Source of the DNA: Streptomyces sp. TSRI0281
Lineage (GTDB): Bacteria > Actinomycetota > Actinomycetes > Streptomycetales > Streptomycetaceae
Length of the DNA: 64,000 bases
NCBI RefSeq assembly: GCF_001905125.1
Contig: NZ_LWLE01000003.1
Location: 294,975-358,974, forward strand
Reading direction: 5' to 3'
Every line of letters starts with the position of its first letter. Position 1 is the first letter of the stretch. Made by a program: the position numbers and the translations under genes. Positions 55,009 through 64,000 of the stretch are shown here, piece by piece. The notes below the pieces were generated by a model, which saw nothing but the letters and a program-made list of their open reading frames with translations, was not told the origin of the DNA and ran no database searches.

Positions 55009-55022
55009 TTTTCCGGGGAAAA
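55009..55022. promoter_or_regulatory. Palindrome in the lsr2 leader
   Basis: TTTTCCGGGGAAAA lies 45 bp upstream of the lsr2 GTG in the most AT-rich part of the region. It may be an operator; the binding protein is not known. Confidence 0.3.
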
Positions 55023-55067
55023 GCGGTTTCCTTTCCGCGTACTCCATTTTCGATGAAAGGAAATCCG

Positions 55068-55403
55068 GTGGCACAGAAGGTTCAGGTCCTTCTTGTCGAT
55101 GACCTCGACGGTGTCGAGGCGGACGAGACTGTGACGTTCGCGCTTGATGGCAAGACGTACGAGATCGACCTCACCACGTCGAACGCGGACAAGCTCCGTG
55201 GTCTTCTTGAGCCGTACACCAAGGGTGGCCGTCGTACCGGTGGCCGTGCCGCTACCGGCCGTGGCAAGGGCCGCGCCGTTGCCGGTGGTAACAAGGACAC
55301 CGCCGAGATCCGTAAGTGGGCGCGCGAGAACGGCCACAATGTGAATGACCGCGGCCGCGTTCCCGCCGAGATCCGTGAGGCTTACGAGAAGGCCAACGGC
55401 TGA
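55068..55403 (+). CDS. lsr2: Lsr2 nucleoid-associated protein
   Basis: This is 111 residues from the GTG at 55068, with AAAGGA seven bases upstream; an ATG five codons earlier would include that site. The N-terminal oligomerisation domain is AQKVQVLLVDDLDGVEADET, then TFALDGKTYEIDLTTSNADK. A Gly/Arg/Thr-rich linker follows. The C-terminal DNA-binding domain (IRKWARENGHNVNDRGRVPA) has the AT-hook-like RGR that enters the minor groove. Lsr2 silences AT-rich, often acquired, gene clusters. It overlaps the convergent SCO3374-type gene by 22 bp. Confidence 0.97.
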   Translation: MAQKVQVLLVDDLDGVEADETVTFALDGKTYEIDLTTSNADKLRGLLEPYTKGGRRTGGRAATGRGKGRAVAGGNKDTAEIRKWARENGHNVNDRGRVPAEIREAYEKANG

Positions 55404-56101
55404 GCTGCCGACCCATCGGTCAGCAGTCCCATCCGGGCGCGCGACAGCCGGACCCGGTGGCATTCCGTCGCCGCCGCGTCCACCAGCCGTACGAGATCGG
55501 GGGCACCCCCACCGCTGCTCCCGAAGCCCGCGAGAGCCGGAAGTGTCGGCTCCACCTCGTGCCCCGGTGCGGGGGGCCGCAGCCATAACGCGGCCCCCGG
55601 TGAGCTTTCCGGCGCTCCGGCCGGTGCCGGGGCCGTGAAGCGGCCACCGGTGCCGAGAGCGGTCAGATCGAGGGCGACGCCGCCCCACTCCAGCCAGTCG
55701 AGCAGCCCCGGCAGTTCATCGGCGCTTCCCGCGGCCACCAGCAGCCTCATCCGCGCTCCGGTCAGTGCCACCGGGCCGGTGCGCACGGCACGCCGCAGGA
55801 CCGCGAGACCGGCGTCGGCGGGCAGTTCCAGCACATCGAAGCGCTGCCCGGTCAGCAGTCGTAGGGGAGTCCTTCCCGCGGTGGCCCAGCCGAGTTCGCG
55901 CTCGTACCACCGCGCGAGGGCGTCAGCGGCACCGTCGGTGATACCGGCGGCACCGTCGGCATCAGCGGTAGCGGTGACACCAGCAGTAACGGTGGCTTCG
56001 GTGGCACCAGCGGCACCAGAGGCAACAGCACCACCACCGGCTTCCACGGTGCGTGCGCGGGCTTCTGGGGACGAGCGGGGTGGCGGGACGGTGAAAACCA
56101 T
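55382..56101 (-). CDS. SCO3374-family protein
   Basis: This is 239 residues from the ATG at 56101. A 40-residue Ala/Thr/Gly low-complexity stretch lies at about residues 20-60. The remaining domain (LARWYERELGWATAGRTPLR, LTGQRFDVLELPADAG, WLEWGGVALDLTALG) resembles the N-terminal primase-polymerase-like proteins grouped as SCO3374 family. Catalytic acidic residues cannot be placed, so enzymatic activity is uncertain. Codon 172 (55586-55588) is TTA, so translation should depend on bldA. Its 3' end overlaps the lsr2 3' end by 22 bp on the opposite strand. Confidence 0.82.
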   Translation of the reverse strand: MVFTVPPPRSSPEARARTVEAGGGAVASGAAGATEATVTAGVTATADADGAAGITDGAADALARWYERELGWATAGRTPLRLLTGQRFDVLELPADAGLAVLRRAVRTGPVALTGARMRLLVAAGSADELPGLLDWLEWGGVALDLTALGTGGRFTAPAPAGAPESSPGAALWLRPPAPGHEVEPTLPALAGFGSSGGGAPDLVRLVDAAATECHRVRLSRARMGLLTDGSAAQPLAFS

Positions 56102-56551
56102 GTCCGATGAACAGCCGAACCACCCCCGGGGTTACGCAGGGTTCCGGATCGATCGCGCTGGGTGCCCGTCCTGGGGGCGTGCGGAGGCATTCAGGAGCGC
56201 GGGGATGTTCGCCCGTAGCGGAGGGAACCGGGGCGCGCCGCATGGACTGTCAGTGATTGCGGGTAAGACTTTCCTAGTGGGAAGGGGCGACACGCAGGCC
56301 GAGGCGTCTCACGTTCGCCATCGGCGTACTGGCGAAAGGGGTATCTGCCTGGCCTGCGGGAACATCGTCTCGCACCATCGGGTTGGAGCAGTTGTCAGCT
56401 GTTCGGCAGTAAGTTTCCCCGCCGGTGCGGGGGTGATCCGGACGGATGTCGGCAGTTGGAATGAGCTGTCCCGTCCTGCGGGACTAGCATGCGGAAGGAC
56501 TGGGAGGGGACCGACCCCTCACTGACCGACCGCTCTGAGGAGCGATTAACG
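56102..56551. promoter_or_regulatory. Divergent intergenic region upstream of clpC
   Basis: This 450-bp gap contains no gene I can support. It must hold the clpC promoter. Notable is an inverted repeat TTCGCC (56314-56319) and GGCGAA (56331-56336) with GTTCGCC as left half, resembling the GTTCGC-type ClgR box that activates clp genes in Streptomyces. A small palindrome GTCCCG-TCCTG-CGGGAC lies about 70 bp before the clpC start. Confidence 0.5.
56313..56336. promoter_or_regulatory. Candidate ClgR-type box upstream of clpC
   Basis: GTTCGCC at 56313-56319 is followed after 11 bases by GGCGAA. ClgR activates clpC1 and clpP1P2 in S. lividans through sites beginning GTTCGC. The spacing here does not match the published box exactly, so this is a candidate only. 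Confidence 0.4.
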
Positions 56552-59080
<2,529 letters not shown>

Positions 59081-59104
59081 GGGCGCGTAGCGCCTGAGCG
59101 TGCG

Positions 59105-59151
59105 GGGGCTGCCCCGGACCGGTTTCGACCGGTCCGGGGCAGCCCCTTTTT
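59105..59151 (+). terminator. Strong Rho-independent terminator after clpC
   Basis: The arms 59105-59123 and 59128-59146 pair perfectly over 19 bp with a TTCG loop, followed by five T (59147-59151). It lies between clpC and the convergent trypsin-NACHT gene and works in the clpC direction. Confidence 0.95.
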
Positions 59152-59177
59152 CGGGGGTCGGGGTGGCGGGCTGTGGC

Positions 59178-62100
59178 TCAGTAGGTCTCGACCGTGAGCC
59201 GGTCGCCCAGCTCGTCGCTTCCGAGCAGCGGTGGCGGCTGGTGGAAGCCGGAGCGGACCGTCACCCGGAGGCCGGGCCACGCCAGCAGCGGTGTGAGGTC
59301 CAGCTCCGGTGTGTCCACGGCTGTCCTCAGGGTGAGGACAGCGAGTTCGGGAAAGAGCCCACGCAGAAGCGACACATCCTCGCCGTTCTGCGGAGCCGGG
59401 ACCGTCAGGCTCCTCAGCGACGGGACCGCTCCGGCGGAGGCGAACGGTCCGGCCCACGGGAACGCCGTGAGCAGGAGCCTGGTGATACGGGAGTTCTCCC
59501 GGAACCCGGCCAGCACGTCGTCCAGCGGGCCCGGTGCGTAGACGCTCAGCGAGGTGAGTGACTTCCACGCTCCGAGACCGTCCATCGGCAGCGGATGGCT
59601 GCTGCCCACGCTGAGGTGACGCACCATCGAGTGGGCGGGCAGTTCGCTCAATCGGCCGGGACCGGCGTTGTTGACGTTCAGGCGCTTCAGGCCGCGGATG
59701 TGAGAGGTCGCGGGCAGCAGGCTGAGCTGTTGGCCCATCGCGTCCATCGTCAGGTTGGTCAGCGCGGTCAGTACGGCGAGAGGGGCGAGGTCCTCGACCG
59801 CAAGGCATCCGTGGATGCTCAGATGGCTCAGCGTTTCGGCCTGGGTGCTCAGTGGGGGCAGGGACGTGAGGCGCGCGGTGTCGAGCACGAGTGTTCTCAG
59901 TCGCATCCGGGCCAATGTGGTGCCGACCTCCGTGTCCTCGACATCGCCGAGCAGACGGAGGTGCTGAAGGGCGGGCAGATGCCGCAGGGCACTCACCTGT
60001 TCTCGGCCGACGCTGACGAGTCCGTTCGTCAGATCACAGTGGGCCAGTACCTCGGACGCGTACTCGGCCGCAGGGAAATTGGCCCATCTGTGGGCGAAGA
60101 GACCGCCGTGATCGGGATGGGAGAGGGCCCAGGCGCGGGCATGGGGAATGGCCTCCCTGCCACCGACCCGGCCGATCAGGTCGATTACGTATTCGGTGGA
60201 GACCGAATCCGACGGCATGCTCTCCGGCGAGGGAAGGAATAGCAGGGCGGCGGCGCCGAGCCGGGTCAGCGAGTCGAGGTGGTTGTGGTCGGCCGGCGGG
60301 AACAGTGCCGCCGTGCTGCGCCGGACCCGTTCCCGTACCGCGCTGTCCAGCCAGGTGGCGTGCTGCTCGCACAGTGCGGCCAGGACATGGATGCCGGTGC
60401 GTGCCTCGGACCGCTCGGCGTGCCTCTCCCCGGCTTTCAGCAGCCCATCGATCAGCAGTGGGAGCTGGTGGCGGCTGCAATGCCCCGCCGCCAGCAGGAT
60501 CACGTCCTGCCAGGCTTCCTCGTCCGCGTGGCGCAGCAGCTCGTTCAGGTGGTCGTCCTCGATGAGCTCCTTCGCGGCGAGGAAGTCCTGGAAGGTGCGG
60601 TGGACGAACTGGTAGGTGTCGTCGCTGTGCTCCTGGAGGAGGCCGCTGCGGTTGAGGAGATGGGTGAGGATCTTCTCGGGCGGCCCCTGACCGCTCACCC
60701 GCTCCATTCCGGTCAGGCCGCGGGCCAGCTGGCGCAGGGCCTGTTCGCGGGTGAACTCCGACTGGCCCTCGCGGACCAGCCAGACGGCGAGGCGCTGGAG
60801 GAGCTGGGTGTGCTCCTCGACGTCCATCTCGATGCCCTCGGGGTCCTCGATGCGACGGCGCCGGTCCCGGTGGCCGAGCAGCATCTCCAGGGACGAGCGG
60901 TACAGCTTCCAGCGGGTCTCGGGCAGGAATCCCTCGCGGCGGCGGTGCAGGGCGCAGATCACCGCGCAGAGCAGCGGGGTGCGGGCCAGTTCGCGCAGAC
61001 CGGGGTTCCGGTCGAACTGCCGGGACAGGTCGCCCTCCAGCTCGTCCAGCCGCTCCCGGTCGTCCTCCTCGGTCAGCCGGGCCGCCCGGTGCCAGGAGGC
61101 CACGAACGCCTGGATGTCCTCGTCCCGCATTGCCAGCAGCCGCAGCTCCTCGAATCCCTCCGAGTACAGCCAGTCCGGCTCGACGGCGAGCGGCCGGACG
61201 GTCGTGACGCACCGCGTGTCCGGGTAGCGGCGCAGTAACTGGGACAGCCAGCTGTGCGCCTGCTCCCGGTCCTCCGGCGGCACCTCGTCCAGTCCGTCGA
61301 CCAGCAGGAGCGCCCGGCCCGACTCCAGGACCCGGCCGGCCCATCCCTCGGGGGCCCGGTCGACCACCAGACCGGCCGCGTCGGCCAGCTGCGCGGGCCC
61401 CGGGAACGTACCGCCACGGGCCCGCAGGGTGCGCAGCGGCACCACGAAGGGCACCAGGCCGTTCAGCGGGGCCAGCGCTCCGTCCAGGGTGCGGGCCGAG
61501 GCGTGGGCGGCCAGCCACCACAGCAGGGTGGTCTTCCCGGCGCCCGCCTCGCCCCGCAGCAGGACCCGGGGGCGGTCGGTGAGCAGGGCGTCGATCCGCT
61601 GCGGCGGGGCGGGCGCGTGCTTCGCCGTCCGGCCCGCCGGTGCCTGCGCCTCCAGGCTGAGGTAGGCGGTGTCCAGGTCCCATTCCGAGTCGTGCCGGCC
61701 CAGCTCGTCCAGCCCGAAGATCTTCGTACGCCGGTACGCGGCGCCGATCGCGTCCGCGTACTCCTCCCCGTACCGCAGGTCCACCGGGAAGTGGCCGTGT
61801 ACGCGTTCGTGGCGCGGGTCCATGCCGGACTGGCGGCAGACGAGCTGGAAGGGCTTCGCGCCGAGCAGGCCGCCGAGCGGGACGCACTCGACGCGCCGTC
61901 CGCCGCGCCCGTCGGGGATCTGGCGGGCGATGCCGAGCAGGACATCCCCGGCGAAGACCGGCCCGCCGGAGAGACCGGCCAGCACGGAGGGCTCACCGTC
62001 CGGGCGGGGGGCCGGCGGCCGGTCGAGTTCGCAGACCAGCAGGTCGCGCATCCGCCCCGCCAGGGGCAGAACCGTCGCGGTGTACTGGTCGGCCTCCACG

Positions 62101-62432
62101 TGCTTCTCGGTGCCGTACCGCTGGATGCGGGGGAATCCGGTGATCTCGCAGCCGGGGATCGCCTGCTGGGTGTCGAGGAGGCCGAGCCGTACGGGGTCCA
62201 CGGGCAGCATCGGAGCGGTGGTCCGGAGCAGCGCGGCGTCCAGGGCGTGGTCGATCCAGGCGACGGTCGCGCGGGCCCGGCCCTGGAGATCGGGGTGAGC
62301 CGCGTAGCAGTGGGTGCCGTTCTTGACGACATGGGCGCAGGTCAGGATCAGCCGGTCGGACAGCAGGACACCGCTGCCCTGGAGGGCGCCGGAGACCACG
62401 ACCGTACGGTCGGCGGGCCGCACCTTCGTCAC
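59178..62432 (-). CDS. Trypsin-like protease / NACHT NTPase / leucine-rich C-terminal fusion protein
   Basis: This is 1084 residues from the GTG at 62432, overlapping the trypco2 stop (GTGA). Residues 1-200 form a trypsin-like domain with an apparently intact triad: His34 in TCAHVV, Asp65 in HALDAALL and Ser155 in AGLSGGPVF. No signal peptide is seen, so it acts in the cytosol. Residues about 285-640 form a NACHT NTPase with Walker A GEAGAGKTT (294-302), Walker B LLLVDGLDEVP (376-385) and the late FVHRTFQDFLAAKEL. Residues about 820-1070 are a Leu-rich solenoid. This is NLR-like architecture, as in bacterial antiphage bNACHT/Avs proteins and predicted conflict systems. Codon 399 (61236-61238) is TTA. 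Confidence 0.88.
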   Translation of the reverse strand: MTKVRPADRTVVVSGALQGSGVLLSDRLILTCAHVVKNGTHCYAAHPDLQGRARATVAWIDHALDAALLRTTAPMLPVDPVRLGLLDTQQAIPGCEITGFPRIQRYGTEKHVEADQYTATVLPLAGRMRDLLVCELDRPPAPRPDGEPSVLAGLSGGPVFAGDVLLGIARQIPDGRGGRRVECVPLGGLLGAKPFQLVCRQSGMDPRHERVHGHFPVDLRYGEEYADAIGAAYRRTKIFGLDELGRHDSEWDLDTAYLSLEAQAPAGRTAKHAPAPPQRIDALLTDRPRVLLRGEAGAGKTTLLWWLAAHASARTLDGALAPLNGLVPFVVPLRTLRARGGTFPGPAQLADAAGLVVDRAPEGWAGRVLESGRALLLVDGLDEVPPEDREQAHSWLSQLLRRYPDTRCVTTVRPLAVEPDWLYSEGFEELRLLAMRDEDIQAFVASWHRAARLTEEDDRERLDELEGDLSRQFDRNPGLRELARTPLLCAVICALHRRREGFLPETRWKLYRSSLEMLLGHRDRRRRIEDPEGIEMDVEEHTQLLQRLAVWLVREGQSEFTREQALRQLARGLTGMERVSGQGPPEKILTHLLNRSGLLQEHSDDTYQFVHRTFQDFLAAKELIEDDHLNELLRHADEEAWQDVILLAAGHCSRHQLPLLIDGLLKAGERHAERSEARTGIHVLAALCEQHATWLDSAVRERVRRSTAALFPPADHNHLDSLTRLGAAALLFLPSPESMPSDSVSTEYVIDLIGRVGGREAIPHARAWALSHPDHGGLFAHRWANFPAAEYASEVLAHCDLTNGLVSVGREQVSALRHLPALQHLRLLGDVEDTEVGTTLARMRLRTLVLDTARLTSLPPLSTQAETLSHLSIHGCLAVEDLAPLAVLTALTNLTMDAMGQQLSLLPATSHIRGLKRLNVNNAGPGRLSELPAHSMVRHLSVGSSHPLPMDGLGAWKSLTSLSVYAPGPLDDVLAGFRENSRITRLLLTAFPWAGPFASAGAVPSLRSLTVPAPQNGEDVSLLRGLFPELAVLTLRTAVDTPELDLTPLLAWPGLRVTVRSGFHQPPPLLGSDELGDRLTVETY

Positions 62433-62785
62433 GGTCGCGCCGTCCCTCCCCCGAAGTGCGCGGTACTGCCCTCGTCCTCATGGCCGATCTCCCACGCCTC
62501 GCCGGTCACGGCGTTGCGGGGGGTCAACGTGAAGGCGACCTTGTGCGTACGTCCGGTGGCGCGGGACGCGTCGGCGCCCGCCTCCACCACCCACGCCTTC
62601 ACCTTGCCGCCCGCTTTGGCCTCCTTGCGGAGTTCGAGGGTGAACTCCATCTGGATGTCGCCGACCGCGAAGGAGACGGGGTGGTCCGTGGCCCGGGTCG
62701 CCGCCTCGACGAGCTGGTTGCGGATGGATTCGACGGCGTCGGCGAGCTCGATGCCGTCCAGCGCGTGGGTGTTCTCGTCGGTCAT
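62429..62785 (-). CDS. Trypco2 (trypsin co-occurring domain 2) protein
   Basis: This is 118 residues from the ATG at 62785. The core DGIELADAVESIRNQLVEAA, then VSFAVGDIQMEFTLELRKEA and KVKAWVVEAGAD, matches trypco2 domains. These are found almost only next to trypsin-containing NTPase conflict proteins. The C-terminus (AWEIGHEDEGSTAHFGGG) is a loose tail. The gene overlaps the protease-NACHT gene by 4 bp and precedes it, so the two are made together. It may be the regulator, adaptor or cleavage substrate of the protease; that is inference. Confidence 0.82.
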   Translation of the reverse strand: MTDENTHALDGIELADAVESIRNQLVEAATRATDHPVSFAVGDIQMEFTLELRKEAKAGGKVKAWVVEAGADASRATGRTHKVAFTLTPRNAVTGEAWEIGHEDEGSTAHFGGGTARP

Positions 62786-63239
62786 GGGGTCCCCCGGGAG
62801 CGGTTCCGGACTCTCGTCGGCGTCATGCCGTTGCAGGCCGAAGGTCCCGAATCGGACAGCCTTTGGTCCCACCGGCGGTGACAAGGCGCACAGCCTGATC
62901 GGAGCGTACTAGGCGGCTTAGGAGACCGGGCGGTGATCGCCGGAGGGACCTTGGTCCCGGGGCGGGGAGGGGCGTTGGACGTTTCGGATGAAAAGCCTGT
63001 ATCGCGGCGTGATGTCCGTTTGGGGGCGCACGGAGCAGGGGTTAAACCTGCTCCGCGAAAAGGATTCCGAAGGCTGCCGGGGTCTCCCGACGTGACCCTT
63101 CGCGGCGAATTCCCGAGGGTTCGTCTACGGCTTTTGATCGTAGATGGGGGGGTTGAGCATGGGTTGGGGTGCGGGTTACCAAGGTGGGGCAAGCCCGGAC
63201 AACACGCCGGGTCCACTCACCTCCGGAGGACTTCCCCGT
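62786..63239. promoter_or_regulatory. Divergent region between the trypco2 operon and the M23 peptidase gene
   Basis: This 454-bp gap has no supported gene. It contains a 9-bp stem (CGGAGCAGG 63031-63039 with CCTGCTCCG 63047-63055) and a 6-bp stem TCTACG/CGTAGA near 63123-63144. A second half resembles a long structured leader of the peptidase gene. I could not match it to a known riboswitch. Confidence 0.4.
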
Positions 63240-63998
63240 ATGTCGAAGCGCGCAACGATCCAGCACTCCACCCGCCCGTCCGTGTCCCGTGTCCGTGGCG
63301 CCGTCGTGGCCGTCGGCCTCGGCACATCGATGGTGCTCGGTGCGGGCGCCGCGTTCGCGTCCGGCACCACGGGCGCCACCGGCACCAGCGCCCACCTCGT
63401 CGGCAGCGTGACGGCCGACTCGGTCGCCCAGCAGGCGGCGGCGCAGGGCAAGGCGGCCACCACCGCCAAGAAGGCCGCGGCCGACAAGGCCGCGAAGGCC
63501 AAGCAGACGGCGGCCCAGAAGGCTGCCGACGCGAAGAAGAAGGCAGCCGCCAAGAAGGCGTCGGCGAAGAAGAAGGCCGCAGCCTGGGAGGCCCCGGTCG
63601 ACCACTACACGCTGAGCGCCAGCTACGGCACCGGTGGCGCCCGCTGGGCCGCCAAGCACTCCGGTCAGGACTTCGCCGTGCCGATCGGCACCAAGGTCGA
63701 GGCCGCCCACTCCGGCACCGTCGTCAAGGCGGGCCCGAACGGCGGCGGCGACGGCCCCGCGTACGGCAACGCCGTCGTGATCAAGCACTCCAACGGCAAG
63801 TACTCGCAGTACGCGCACCTGTCGAAGATCAACGTGCACATCGGCCAGCACGTGAACACCGGCCAGAAGATCGCCCTGTCCGGCAACACGGGCAACTCCA
63901 GCGGTCCGCACCTGCACTTCGAGATCCGCACCACGCCGAACTACGGCTCCGCGCTGAACCCGGTCGCGTTCCTGCGGTCCGTGCACGTCTCCGTCTGA
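63240..63998 (+). CDS. Secreted M23 family metallopeptidase (LytM-type)
   Basis: This is 252 residues from the ATG at 63240, with GGAGG nine bases upstream; an earlier in-frame ATG (63144) would include that site. A Sec signal peptide ends near residue 41 (GAGAAFA-SG). A long Lys/Ala-rich helical segment follows (about 60-115). The LytM domain then has zinc ligands in HSGQDFAVP (His and Asp) and in GPHLHFEIR. It should cut peptidoglycan stem-peptide bridges outside the cell. The Lys-rich helix probably binds anionic wall polymers. Confidence 0.93.
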   Translation: MSKRATIQHSTRPSVSRVRGAVVAVGLGTSMVLGAGAAFASGTTGATGTSAHLVGSVTADSVAQQAAAQGKAATTAKKAAADKAAKAKQTAAQKAADAKKKAAAKKASAKKKAAAWEAPVDHYTLSASYGTGGARWAAKHSGQDFAVPIGTKVEAAHSGTVVKAGPNGGGDGPAYGNAVVIKHSNGKYSQYAHLSKINVHIGQHVNTGQKIALSGNTGNSSGPHLHFEIRTTPNYGSALNPVAFLRSVHVSV

Positions 63999-64000
63999 CG

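Noticed and set aside
54934..55056. 40-codon ORF in the lsr2 leader
   Set aside because: Third codon positions are AT-rich and there is no good ribosome site, unlike coding DNA here.
56101..56525. Plus-strand frame before clpC starting at an ATG opposite the SCO3374-type start
   Set aside because: No ribosome site, no recognisable domain, and it runs through the expected clpC promoter.
59178..59560. Plus-strand frames across the 3' end of the trypsin-NACHT gene
   Set aside because: They are shadows of the Leu-rich C-terminus and lie just behind the clpC terminator.
62886..63239. c-di-AMP (ydaO) riboswitch before the M23 gene
   Set aside because: Stem-loops exist but the conserved ydaO core sequences could not be found.

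Overview
The window is high-GC actinobacterial chromosome with strong third-position G/C bias, frequent GTG/TTG starts, rare TTA codons and gene families typical of Streptomyces (Lsr2, ClpC, an SCO3374-type protein, a DUF397/XRE/ATPase regulatory trio). It is almost certainly a Streptomyces core-chromosome segment with a few accessory insertions. I see no tRNA, rRNA, insertion sequence, prophage or CRISPR array.

Layout. 1-7000: a family A DNA polymerase (cut by the window edge), a quinone-reductase-like oxidoreductase, an intergenic repeat cluster, a DUF2786 protein, a FUSC membrane protein and a lipoprotein. 7000-9400: DUF397 protein, GHKL-type ATPase and XRE/DUF5753 regulator, with a 19-bp sequence shared by two of the promoter regions. 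9400-13700: an aldehyde dehydrogenase whose expected catalytic Cys is Ser, then a PadR regulator with a drug-type ABC exporter and three PadR-like palindromes. 13700-20100: glutamate decarboxylase with a 24-codon ORF before it, ClC channel, YbjQ and DedA proteins, and a ThrE-type exporter. 20100-31500: a conserved housekeeping block (ppa, dacB, zinc metalloprotease, tilS, hpt, ftsH, folE) followed by the rest of the folate genes on the opposite strand (DUF3180, folK, folB, NTF2-like, folP). 31500-46900: MprF/LysX-like membrane protein, envelope esterase, OpuC-type betaine/choline ABC transporter, coiled-coil protein, a stand-alone nuoD coupled to a MidA/NDUFAF7-type methyltransferase, a two-component system, a DUF5937 ArsR-type regulator and a threonine-aldolase-like enzyme. 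47000-52600: overlapping cofactor genes DUF2520-panC-nadB-nadC-coaX for pantothenate/CoA and NAD. 52800-59100: small conserved proteins, a BlaI-type regulator, a GNAT N-acetylglutamate synthase, lsr2, an SCO3374-type gene and clpC. 59100-62800: a trypsin-NACHT-repeat protein with a trypco2 partner. 63240-63998: a secreted M23 peptidase.

The gene order ppa/dacB/metalloprotease/tilS/hpt...ftsH/folE...DUF2520/panC...coaX...lsr2/clpC matches the ancestral actinobacterial order (for example M. tuberculosis Rv3628 to Rv3596c). This supports the housekeeping calls and makes the deviations visible: the inverted fol block, nadB-nadC lying between panC and coaX, and the accessory units.

The strongest candidate for a little-described system is the two-gene unit at 59178-62785. 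It encodes a fusion of a trypsin-like protease (intact His/Asp/Ser), a NACHT NTPase and a leucine-rich C-terminal region, translationally coupled to a trypco2 protein. The large gene carries a TTA codon, so its translation probably depends on the bldA tRNA. Other leads are the shared 19-bp site and early TTA codon of the DUF397/ATPase/XRE locus, the nuoD-methyltransferase pair, and the Ser287 aldehyde dehydrogenase.
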